The notes below the pieces were generated by a model. The model was not told the origin of the DNA. It did not search any database and saw only the letters and a list, made by a program, of their open reading frames with translations. Below are positions 24,625-31,534 of a stretch of DNA of 64,000 nt, piece after piece. The stretch lies in assembly GCA_024231905.1 (NCBI GenBank), contig JAAEQC010000102.1, positions 16,033 to 80,032 of the forward strand, given 5' to 3'. Position 1 is the stretch's first letter. Every line of letters begins with the position of its first letter. Both the position numbers and the translations under genes were made by a program. Source of the stretch: a bacterium. Lineage in GTDB: Bacteria > Krumholzibacteriota > Krumholzibacteriia > LZORAL124-64-63.

Positions 24625-25002
24625 ATGTTCAACATTGACCATCTCGACCACGTCGCCCTGCGGGTGCGGGACGTGGAAGCTTCCGCCGCCTGGTACGGCG
24701 AAGTGCTCGGCATGCGCCCGGCCTTCGAGGGTTTGTGGGGCGGCGTGCCCACCATGCTGGCCCTCGGTCCCACCTACGTGGCCCTGTTCCCGACGGGGGA
24801 CGAGTCGCCCGACGGACCGAAGACCTGCGTCTGCATGGACCACCTGGCCTTCAAGGCGGATGCGGAGAACTTCGCCCGGGCACGCGAGGAATTGCCGGCG
24901 CGGGGGATCGCGGTCGAGTTCCAGGACCACGACGTGAGCCGGAGCATCTACTTCGACGATCCGGACGGACACCGGGTGGAGATCACCACCTACGACGCGT
25001 AG
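24625..25002 (+). CDS. VOC (glyoxalase/bleomycin-resistance) family protein
   Basis: 125 residues from ATG 24625, preceded by AAAGGGGG; the upstream ATG 24598 has no ribosome site. Two beta-alpha-beta-beta-beta modules: LDHVALRVRDVEASAAWYGE with GMRPAFEGLW, then CVCMDHLAFKADAENFARA with SIYFDDPDGHRVEITTYD. Metal ligands would be the His of LDHVAL, the His of MDHLAF and Glu of VEITTY, as in vicinal-oxygen-chelate enzymes. The family covers glyoxalases, dioxygenases and fosfomycin-resistance enzymes, and the exact reaction is not evident. It ends six bases from the convergent NSS transporter. Confidence 0.85.
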   Translation: MFNIDHLDHVALRVRDVEASAAWYGEVLGMRPAFEGLWGGVPTMLALGPTYVALFPTGDESPDGPKTCVCMDHLAFKADAENFARAREELPARGIAVEFQDHDVSRSIYFDDPDGHRVEITTYDA

Positions 25003-25008
25003 CCGGCC

Positions 25009-26403
25009 CTACTGGTACTCCATCCCCAGGAAGATGATGCTGAAGATGATGGCGCCCACCGCCACGGGAGCCACGAAGCGAATGAGGAACCGCCAGGCCG
25101 GATACCAGGCGGCGCTTCCGTCGTGTCCCTGGCTCACCTCCGCCCATGTGTCCTTCGACGACATCATCCAGCCGGCAAAGAGGGCGATGAAGAGACCGCC
25201 CACCGGCAGCATCCAGTTCGATGCCAGGTAGTCGAGGCTGTTGAACAGGCCCGCGTGGCTGGCGCCGAGCAGGTTCAGATCGGTCAACCAGTCGTTGGCG
25301 CCCAGGCTCAGGGCGTTCAGGACCCCGAAGACGAAGATGGCCGCACCCATGGTCATGGCGGCTTGCCGGCGGGACCAGGCCAGTTCGTCGATGGCGTAGC
25401 TGGACACGACCTCCAGCAGGCTGATGGTGCTGGTCAGGGCGGCGAAGGCCACCAGGATGAAGAAGGCAGCGGCGATGATACCTCCCCCGTCGAGCTGGAA
25501 GAAAACCGCCGGCAAGGTCGTGAAGAGGATGCCCGCCGACTTGGAGACTTCCATGTCGAAGCTGAAGATGATCGAGAACATGACCACGCAGGCCAGGATG
25601 GCGATGACCGTGTCCAGGGCCGCGATCTGCAGGGCCGCCACGGGCACCGAGCACTTCTTGTTCATGTAGCTGCCGTAGGTGATGATGGCGCCCATGCCGA
25701 GGCTGAGGGTGAAGAAAGCGTGGCCCAGGGCCTCGAGCACCGATTGAGAGGTCAACTCGCTGAAGTTGGGCCGGAAGAGGAAGGTCATGGCCTCGCCGAA
25801 ACCCGCGGTCGTCGAGGCGTAGATGGCCAGGGAGAACAGGATCAGCAGGAGCACGGGCATGAGCACCTTGGCGACCCGTTCGATGCCCGACCGCACGCCG
25901 AAGTAGACGGCGCCGATGGTCAGAGTCATGAAGATGCCGGTGCCCAGGACCTGCGCCCCGCCGTTGGCCACGTAGCTGCCGAAGTAGGCGTCCAGGGCGC
26001 CGCTCTGGGCGGCCAGCTCGCGCAGTTGTCCGCTGAGGGCCATCCACGTGTAGCGCAGGGTCCAGCCCGCCACCACCGTGTAGTAGCTGAGGATGACGAA
26101 GCCGGCGCTGACCCCGAGGAAACCCAGTCCGCTCCAGAACCAGCCCCCGGAGCGCCCGGCCATCAGGATCCGGAATGCGCCCACGGGACTGCGCTGGGTC
26201 CGCCGGCCGATGGTGATCTCCGCGATCATGATGGGCAGGCCCACCAGCGCCACCGCGCCGATGTAGACCAGCACGAAGGCGCCCCCTTGGTTGTCGTAGG
26301 TGATGTAGGGGAACTTCCACAGGTTGCCGAGACCGACGGCGCTGCCGGCGGCGGCCAGGATGAAACCGAGCTTGCCGCTCCACTGTCCACGGGGTTGGGC
26401 CAC
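25009..26403 (-). CDS. Neurotransmitter:sodium symporter (NSS/SNF) family transporter
   Basis: 464 residues, GTG 26403 with AAGGAG six bases upstream. The N-terminal signature GFILAAAGSAVGLGNLWKFP (unwound first helix that binds Na+ and substrate) is nearly invariant in NSS carriers, with ITYDNQGGAFVLVY after it. Later helices include AFFTLSLGMGAIITYGSYM and ALTSTISLLEVV, the region supplying the second Na+ site. About eleven to twelve spans are expected. Bacterial relatives (LeuT, TnaT, MhsT) import hydrophobic amino acids; an amino-acid substrate is likely. Transcribed away from the DUF134 regulator. Confidence 0.93.
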   Translation of the reverse strand: MAQPRGQWSGKLGFILAAAGSAVGLGNLWKFPYITYDNQGGAFVLVYIGAVALVGLPIMIAEITIGRRTQRSPVGAFRILMAGRSGGWFWSGLGFLGVSAGFVILSYYTVVAGWTLRYTWMALSGQLRELAAQSGALDAYFGSYVANGGAQVLGTGIFMTLTIGAVYFGVRSGIERVAKVLMPVLLLILFSLAIYASTTAGFGEAMTFLFRPNFSELTSQSVLEALGHAFFTLSLGMGAIITYGSYMNKKCSVPVAALQIAALDTVIAILACVVMFSIIFSFDMEVSKSAGILFTTLPAVFFQLDGGGIIAAAFFILVAFAALTSTISLLEVVSSYAIDELAWSRRQAAMTMGAAIFVFGVLNALSLGANDWLTDLNLLGASHAGLFNSLDYLASNWMLPVGGLFIALFAGWMMSSKDTWAEVSQGHDGSAAWYPAWRFLIRFVAPVAVGAIIFSIIFLGMEYQ

Positions 26404-26601
26404 GGGGGTCTCCTTGGTACTGGTCCCGGACGGATTCGCAGTCGTCGACTTGATCGATCATTCCGTCGGGCCCTGATGTCGGGGCAGGACAGCAGGATTC
26501 GTCAATCGGTCCGCAATGTTCCAACGCCCTGGCTAAAAGCCTCGTTCGTGGGAATGTGGAAGGTTACCCGGCGGTCGACGGAAGTGTCAACAAGCGGCGA
26601 C

Positions 26602-26643
26602 TTGACCCCCGGCGGGTCGCAACCTATTTTGTGCATATGCACA
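26602..26643 (+). promoter_or_regulatory. Promoter with palindromic operator ahead of the DUF134/NifX-like pair
   Basis: TTGACC (26602-26607), 17 bases, TATTTT (26625-26630). A perfect 14-base palindrome, TGTGCATATGCACA, occupies 26630-26643, directly on the predicted transcription start. A dimeric repressor bound there would block initiation. The adjacent DUF134 helix-turn-helix protein is the obvious candidate ligand-responsive binder, an inference. Confidence 0.55.
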
Positions 26644-26665
26644 TAACTGAGACCTGGAGGTCAAC

Positions 26666-26983
26666 GTGCCCCGACCGTGCAAGGACCGCTGCTGCCGCAG
26701 TTACCGGAACGACCGGGTCTTCAAGCCCCGGGGCATTCCCATGCACGAACTGCAGACGGTGGAACTGCCCCTGGACGCCTTCGAGGCCCTACGCCTGTGC
26801 GACGCCGAGGGGTTGGACCAGACAGCGGCGGCCGAGCGCATGAAGGTCTCGCGGGGGACGGTCCAGCGCCTGCTGGCCCGGGCCCGCCGCACCGTGGCCC
26901 AGGCTCTCCTGGAACGCCAGGCTCTCGTCATCACCACCACCAACAGGAGCACTGACAATGCGTGTCTGCATTCCCACTCGTGA
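26666..26983 (+). CDS. DUF134-family DNA-binding protein
   Basis: 105 residues from GTG 26666 with TGGAGG upstream. The family start PRPCKDRCCRSY is Cys-rich and could bind metal. LPLDAFEALRLCDAEGLDQT leads into a helix-turn-helix resembling sigma-70 region 4 (AAERMKVSRGTVQRLLARAR, about 55-74). DUF134 proteins are small predicted regulators commonly found beside NifX/NafY-like dinitrogenase-cofactor-family proteins. Its last 26 bases overlap the following gene, consistent with coupled synthesis. Binding at the palindrome at 26630-26643 would make it self-regulated. Confidence 0.88.
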   Translation: MPRPCKDRCCRSYRNDRVFKPRGIPMHELQTVELPLDAFEALRLCDAEGLDQTAAAERMKVSRGTVQRLLARARRTVAQALLERQALVITTTNRSTDNACLHSHS

Positions 26984-27374
26984 GGGCAGCGGCCGGGAGG
27001 CCGTGGTCCACAACCACTTCGGATCGGCCCCGGGCTTCGTCATCGTCGACACCGAGACCGGCGACCTGACCGCCATGGAGAACGACAACGCTCACCACGC
27101 CCACGGCAACTGCCAACCCATGGCCAAGCTCGAGGGCAAGGACGTGGACGCCCTGGTGATCGGCGGCATCGGCGTGCGCGCCCTGCAACTGATCAAGCAG
27201 GCTGGGTTGACGGTGTACTATTCGGGCGGGGGGACCGTGGGGGACGTGGTCGACGCCCTGGACCAGGGCAAGCTGCCCGAGATGGAGATCACCAACGCCT
27301 GCGGCGGGCATGCCCACGGGCAGGGCGGCGGCTGCGACCACGGTCACGACCACGGAGAAGGTGGCTGCCACTAG
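26958..27374 (+). CDS. NifX/NafY-type (dinitrogenase iron-molybdenum cofactor family) protein with His-rich tail
   Basis: 138 residues. The domain reads MRVCIPTREGSGREAVVHNHF, then GSAPGFVIVDTETGD, DALVIGGIGVRALQLIKQAG and GGTVGDVVDAL, as in the Nitro_FeMo-Co family. Two His-rich stretches, NAHHAHGNC and a C-terminal Gly/His/Cys tail with HGHDHGEGGCH, could bind a metal. Known relatives carry or chaperone Fe-S/Mo cofactors, and many occur without nitrogenase. None of the nif genes are in the window, so a general metallocluster role is more likely. The stop shares the CTAG at 27371-27374 with the convergent Fe-S protein. Confidence 0.88.
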   Translation: MRVCIPTREGSGREAVVHNHFGSAPGFVIVDTETGDLTAMENDNAHHAHGNCQPMAKLEGKDVDALVIGGIGVRALQLIKQAGLTVYYSGGGTVGDVVDALDQGKLPEMEITNACGGHAHGQGGGCDHGHDHGEGGCH

Positions 27375-28732
27375 GTCGAGCGGGAACCTTCGCGCTTCGG
27401 CAACCACGCGGGGACCGGCCGGGAGGCCGGTCTTCTGCCGTACAGGAGATCGTCCAGGCGCACGGCCAGCCGCCGGAACAGGGACGAGTGGCGCAATCCC
27501 CGCCGTACCACGGCATGGAGTGGCGAGTCCGGTTTGGCGTAGGGACAGACGCGGATGCACTGGCCGCAGTCGGTGCCGCTGCGGCACCAGTATGTGAAGC
27601 AGGCTTCCTGGTCGATGCGCCAGCGATCGATGCCCTCGACGGGCTCGGGTGCGCCCTCGGGCACGGCCCGGGCCGGGCAGATGTCGGCGCACTTGCGGCA
27701 GACGTCGCAGAAGTCCAGGACGGCGCCGTCGTCGGTGGGCTCATCGGCCGCCAGCGGCAGGTCGGTGGTGACCACGGCGATTCGCACCCGAGGACCCAGC
27801 CGCGGGGTCATGAGCAGCCCCATGCGCCCGATTTCGCCCAGCCCCGCGTCCTTGGCCACCAGGGGACACACCACCTCGTAGTGGGCGTCCAGGTGGGCTT
27901 CGGCCGGCCAGCCCAGGCGGCGGATGGCGGTGGTCAATTGCACGGCAATGGCGCCGCTGGCCAGGTATTGCTGGGCCGACTCCATGATGGTCACGCCCTC
28001 GGGGGCGGCGCCCAGACTGTCCGAATCCATTTCCACGGTAAAGGCGATGGCCCAGGCGTGATCGAGCTCGATGGGCTCGCCCCAGCGGGATCCCCGGCCC
28101 TTGATCGCGTAGAGGTGGTGGGGCCGGAGTCGCGTGACGCCCACATCCAGAGCGCCCAGCTTGCGGGCCCATCCCTTGACGAAGCGTGCGGCCATGGCCG
28201 GGTCCAGGTCCTGCCGCCGATCCGCGGGCTCGCCGCGCTTGAGGACGGCCAGCCGGCCGATGGCGTCGAAGCTGGCGTTGGCCGCAGCGAAGGCCACAGG
28301 TTCGGCCCGGTTGGCGTCCGGGCTCAGGAGTCCGGGCAGGGCGCGCCAGGCGTCGTCTGCCTCACGGTGTTGCGGGAATTCCTCGTAGTGGCGATCGAAG
28401 CGCTCGGTGCCCGGCTCCAGGTCGGCGCGCGCGAACATGGCCGTGCGTTCGTCGAGGCGGGCTGTGGGCGCGGAGTTCGCGCGGCGGGGTCGGCCGGTGG
28501 GGACCAGCAGGGCGATGAGCGCCAGGGCCAGGAGTCCGGCCAACACCAGGCCGAGCAGCCGCGCTCCGGGCACGGGGGCCCAGGCCAGGGCCAGCCAGAG
28601 GGCGGTCCACAGCAGGCCCAGGTCGCGGGCGCGGCGGGCGGCTGTGACTTCGCCTTCGCGGCGGGATTCCAGGGCGAGCCAGGCGGCGCCGGCGCCACCT
28701 GCCAAGGCGATCAGGGTCAGGATCAGGGGCAA
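27371..28732 (-). CDS. Membrane-anchored reductive-dehalogenase-like 4Fe-4S protein
   Basis: 453 residues from TTG 28732, chosen for AGGAGG at 28740-28745 with seven-base spacing. Two or three N-terminal hydrophobic spans (about residues 2-22 and 40-78) replace the twin-arginine signal seen in respiratory enzymes. The core resembles RdhA: HYEVVCPLVAKDAGLGEIGR then MGLLMTPRLGPRVRIAVV, the region near the corrinoid. Two ferredoxin-type clusters follow: Cys342/345/348 with Cys352-Pro, and Cys389/392/396-Pro with an additional Cys378 or 383. QueG shares part of this fold, but the AGLGEIGR form and length favour an RdhA-like protein. No B-type membrane partner is nearby. A hairpin covers its ribosome-binding site. 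Confidence 0.75.
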   Translation of the reverse strand: MPLILTLIALAGGAGAAWLALESRREGEVTAARRARDLGLLWTALWLALAWAPVPGARLLGLVLAGLLALALIALLVPTGRPRRANSAPTARLDERTAMFARADLEPGTERFDRHYEEFPQHREADDAWRALPGLLSPDANRAEPVAFAAANASFDAIGRLAVLKRGEPADRRQDLDPAMAARFVKGWARKLGALDVGVTRLRPHHLYAIKGRGSRWGEPIELDHAWAIAFTVEMDSDSLGAAPEGVTIMESAQQYLASGAIAVQLTTAIRRLGWPAEAHLDAHYEVVCPLVAKDAGLGEIGRMGLLMTPRLGPRVRIAVVTTDLPLAADEPTDDGAVLDFCDVCRKCADICPARAVPEGAPEPVEGIDRWRIDQEACFTYWCRSGTDCGQCIRVCPYAKPDSPLHAVVRRGLRHSSLFRRLAVRLDDLLYGRRPASRPVPAWLPKREGSRST

Positions 28733-28741
28733 AGCACGACC

Positions 28742-28767
28742 TCCTGCCGCCAACGTTGGCGGCAGGA
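28742..28767 (-). promoter_or_regulatory. Perfect 26-base palindrome overlapping the Shine-Dalgarno of the RdhA-like gene
   Basis: The 26 bases from 28742 to 28767 are a perfect inverted repeat centred on AACGTT, with arms CCTGCCGCC/GGCGGCAGG. Read as minus-strand RNA, the 3' arm ends in AGGA, the first four bases of the AGGAGG ribosome site (28745-28740). Folding would hide that site. It lies 20 bases after the lpd stop, so it may instead or additionally end the pyruvate dehydrogenase transcript, though no T tract follows. Confidence 0.6.
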
Positions 28768-28786
28768 AGTGGTCGAGGCAAGAAAT

Positions 28787-30187
28787 CTACGGTTCGTAAA
28801 GCATCCCCGCCGCATCGTACACCGTCTCCGACAACGTGGGATGCGGGTGGATCGTCCGCCTGAGATCCTCGCTCACGGCGGCCATCTCCAGGGCCAGGAC
28901 GCCCTCGGCGATGAGCTCGCCCGCGCCGGGCCCGGCCACGGCCATGCCCAGCAGGCGGTCGCTTTCCGGGTCGACGATGAGCTTGGTGATGCCGTCGTCG
29001 CGGCCGAGGGTCAGCGTGCGGCCGTTGCCGCGCCAGGGGAGCTTGGCGGTCTTGATCTTGATCTTCTGGGCCCGGGCCTCGGTTTCGGTGAGGCCGCACC
29101 AGGCGATCTCCGGGTCGGTGAAGACCACCGCGGGGATGGCCCGCGGTTCGTAAACGGCTTTGCGGCCGGCGGCGGCCTCGGCGGCCACGTCGGCCTCGCC
29201 GTAGGCCTTGTGGGCGAGCATGGGTTCACCGGCGATGTCGCCGATGGCGAAAACATGCGGCTCGGCCGTGCGTCGCTGGCCGTCCACCTTCACGAAGCCC
29301 TTCTCGTCCAACTCGATCTTCGTGTTCTCCAGACCCAGGTTCTCCGTGTTGGGCCGGCGGCCGATGGAAACCAGGACCTTGTCGAAGGTCTGTTCGGTCC
29401 GCTCGCCCTTCTTGTCCTCGAAGGCCACGGCCACGCCGCGGTCGGTCTCTTTCATCTCGGCCAGTTTGGTGTTGAGCATGATCTTGTCGAATTTCTTGTC
29501 CAGGCGGCGCTTGAGGGTCGAGACCAGGTCGCGGTCGCAGCCGGGCAGGAGGCCGTTGGTCATCTCGACCACCGAGACGGTGCTGCCCAGGGCGGCGTAG
29601 GCCGAGCCCAGTTCGAGACCGATGTAGCCGCCGCCCACCACCAGCAGCGAGGCCGGCACGTCGGCCAGTTCGAGGGCGCCGGTGGAGTCCAGGATGCGGT
29701 CGCCGGTGGCTACGCCCGGCAGCATGATGGGCCGGGAGCCGGTGGCGACGATGGCCTGCTCGAAGGCCAGCTCGCTCTCGCCGTCGTCGGTCAGGACGGT
29801 CAGGGTGTGGGCGTCCTTGAAACGGGCCATGCCGCGCAGGTGGGTGAGCTTCTCCTTGACGACCTTCTGGCCCAGGGCGCCGGTGAGCTTGCCGACGACC
29901 TCGTCCTTCCAGGCGCGCACCTTGTCGACGTCGATCTTCGGCGCTGCGAACTCCACGCCGATCTCCGCCGCCTCGCGGGCCTCGCTGACCAGCTTGGCCA
30001 CATGCAGCAGGGCCTTGGAGGGGATGCAACCCCGGTGCAGGCAGACGCCGCCCGGGTTGGCCTCGGGGTCGACGATGGTGACTTCCAGGCCCAGGGCCGC
30101 CGCTTTGAACGCCGCGTGGTAGCCGCCGGGACCGCCGCCGACGATGACGAGTTGGGTCTTGGTGGGGGGCGTGTTCTGCTCGCTCAC
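28787..30187 (-). CDS. lpd: Dihydrolipoyl dehydrogenase (E3)
   Basis: 466 residues. The FAD-binding VIVGGGPGGYHAA start, the redox disulfide in GGVCLHRGCIPSKALLH (Cys49, Cys54), NAD-binding VVGGGYIGLELGSAYAALG, HVFAIGDIAGEPMLAHKA and the C-terminal catalytic HPHPTLSE are all present. E3 reoxidises lipoamide with NAD+ for the pyruvate dehydrogenase complex. Only four bases separate it from aceF, so it is the last gene of the aceE-aceF-lpd operon. The Leu-His-Arg-Gly wording of the disulfide loop is a variant of the common LNVGC. Confidence 0.97.
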   Translation of the reverse strand: MSEQNTPPTKTQLVIVGGGPGGYHAAFKAAALGLEVTIVDPEANPGGVCLHRGCIPSKALLHVAKLVSEAREAAEIGVEFAAPKIDVDKVRAWKDEVVGKLTGALGQKVVKEKLTHLRGMARFKDAHTLTVLTDDGESELAFEQAIVATGSRPIMLPGVATGDRILDSTGALELADVPASLLVVGGGYIGLELGSAYAALGSTVSVVEMTNGLLPGCDRDLVSTLKRRLDKKFDKIMLNTKLAEMKETDRGVAVAFEDKKGERTEQTFDKVLVSIGRRPNTENLGLENTKIELDEKGFVKVDGQRRTAEPHVFAIGDIAGEPMLAHKAYGEADVAAEAAAGRKAVYEPRAIPAVVFTDPEIAWCGLTETEARAQKIKIKTAKLPWRGNGRTLTLGRDDGITKLIVDPESDRLLGMAVAGPGAGELIAEGVLALEMAAVSEDLRRTIHPHPTLSETVYDAAGMLYEP

Positions 30188-30191
30188 GATC

Positions 30192-31526
30192 TCATCCCTT
30201 CATCGCCAGGTTGATGGGCTCCTCGAGGGCCGCACAGATCCAGCGCAGGAAGCGCGCGCCGATGGCGCCATCGATGACGCGGTGGTCGTAGGTCAGCGAC
30301 AGGGGCATGACGTTCCGCGGGACGAAATCCGTGCCGCCCCACACCGGCTGCAGGGCCGAGCGCGAGACGCCCAGGATCGCCACCTGGGGCGCGTACACGA
30401 TGGGGTCGAAGGCCGTCCCGCCGATGCCGCCCAGGTTGCTGATGGTGAACGTGCCGCCCTCCATGTCGGCCGGGCTGACGCGCCGCTCGCGGGTCTTGGC
30501 CGCCAGTTCGTTCAGCTCGACCGCCAGCTGTTCGATGCCCTTGGTGTCCGCGTCCCGGACCACCGGCACCAGCAGGCCGCCCGGAGTGTCCACCGCCACG
30601 CCCACGTGGATATAGTTCTTGAAGATCAACTCCTTGCGGGCCAGGTCAAGGCTCGTGTTGAACTGCGGGAAGGCGCGGAGGGCCGCCGCGCACACCTTGA
30701 TGAGGATGGCCGTCATGGTGAGTTTCGCGGTATCCGGCGCCTTGAGATTGAAGTTGCGCCGGAAGGTCTCCAGGTCGGTGATGTCCGCCTTGTCGTGCTG
30801 GGTGACCATGGGGACGGTCGACCAGGCGTAGCTCATGGCGTCGGCGGTGATCTGCCGCACCTTCGACAGGGGTTCGACGGTGACGCCGCCCCACTTGGTG
30901 AAGTCCGGCAAGGGGCGCTGGGCGTGGAGACCGGCGAACTCGCCGCCGGGGCTCGCCGCGCCGCTCCTGATCTGGCCCAGGGCAGCGCGCACGAAGGCGC
31001 GCACGTCGTCCTCGCCGATGCGTCCGCCGGGACCGGTGCCCTGAACCTGATGGATGTCCACGCCCAGGTCGCGGGCCAGGCGCCGGATCGAGGGCGCCGC
31101 CGGGGCCACCTGGTCGCCGCCGCGCACGGCACCCAGGTCGACCGCCTGGTCGAAGGGCGCGTCCGCCGGGGGCGGCGGCGGTGCCGCCGCGGGGCTGGGG
31201 GGCAGGGGTTCGGGTCGCGGAGTGGGCTCCGGAGCGGCCGGTGCCGGGAGCGTCTCCGCCGGCGCCGCCGGCGCGGGGGCCGCCGCGCCACCGGGTTCAC
31301 CCAGCATGACGACCGCACCGATGGGCACCGTGTCGCCCTCGGCTACCTTGATTTCGGTGATCACGCCGGCGAAGGGGGCGGGCAGGGCCACCACGGCCTT
31401 GTCCGTCTCCAGCTCCAGCAGGGTCTGGTCGACCTCGACCGTGTCGCCTACGGCCACGACCACGGAGATGACCGTGCCTTCGGTCACGCCGTCGGAGACT
31501 TCGGGTACCAGGATGTCCTGTGCCAT
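30192..31526 (-). CDS. aceF: Dihydrolipoyllysine acetyltransferase (E2)
   Basis: 444 residues. One N-terminal lipoyl domain (about 4-78) with the lipoylated Lys in LELETDKAVV. A Pro/Ala-rich linker (about 80-135) follows, then a peripheral-subunit-binding domain (PSIRRLARDLGVDIHQVQGT, GRIGEDDVRAFV), a second linker and the catalytic domain ending in LSLTYDHRVIDGAIGARFL (His and Asp of the active site). Enterobacterial AceF carries three lipoyl domains; a single one is common elsewhere. It transfers acetyl groups to CoA as the core of the complex. It follows aceE by eight bases. Confidence 0.96.
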   Translation of the reverse strand: MAQDILVPEVSDGVTEGTVISVVVAVGDTVEVDQTLLELETDKAVVALPAPFAGVITEIKVAEGDTVPIGAVVMLGEPGGAAAPAPAAPAETLPAPAAPEPTPRPEPLPPSPAAAPPPPPADAPFDQAVDLGAVRGGDQVAPAAPSIRRLARDLGVDIHQVQGTGPGGRIGEDDVRAFVRAALGQIRSGAASPGGEFAGLHAQRPLPDFTKWGGVTVEPLSKVRQITADAMSYAWSTVPMVTQHDKADITDLETFRRNFNLKAPDTAKLTMTAILIKVCAAALRAFPQFNTSLDLARKELIFKNYIHVGVAVDTPGGLLVPVVRDADTKGIEQLAVELNELAAKTRERRVSPADMEGGTFTISNLGGIGGTAFDPIVYAPQVAILGVSRSALQPVWGGTDFVPRNVMPLSLTYDHRVIDGAIGARFLRWICAALEEPINLAMKG

Positions 31527-31534
31527 GCTCTTCC

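Noticed and set aside
26451..26460. TGATCGATCA palindrome upstream of the NSS transporter
   Set aside because: Ten bases only, not aligned with any recognisable promoter on either strand; likely chance.
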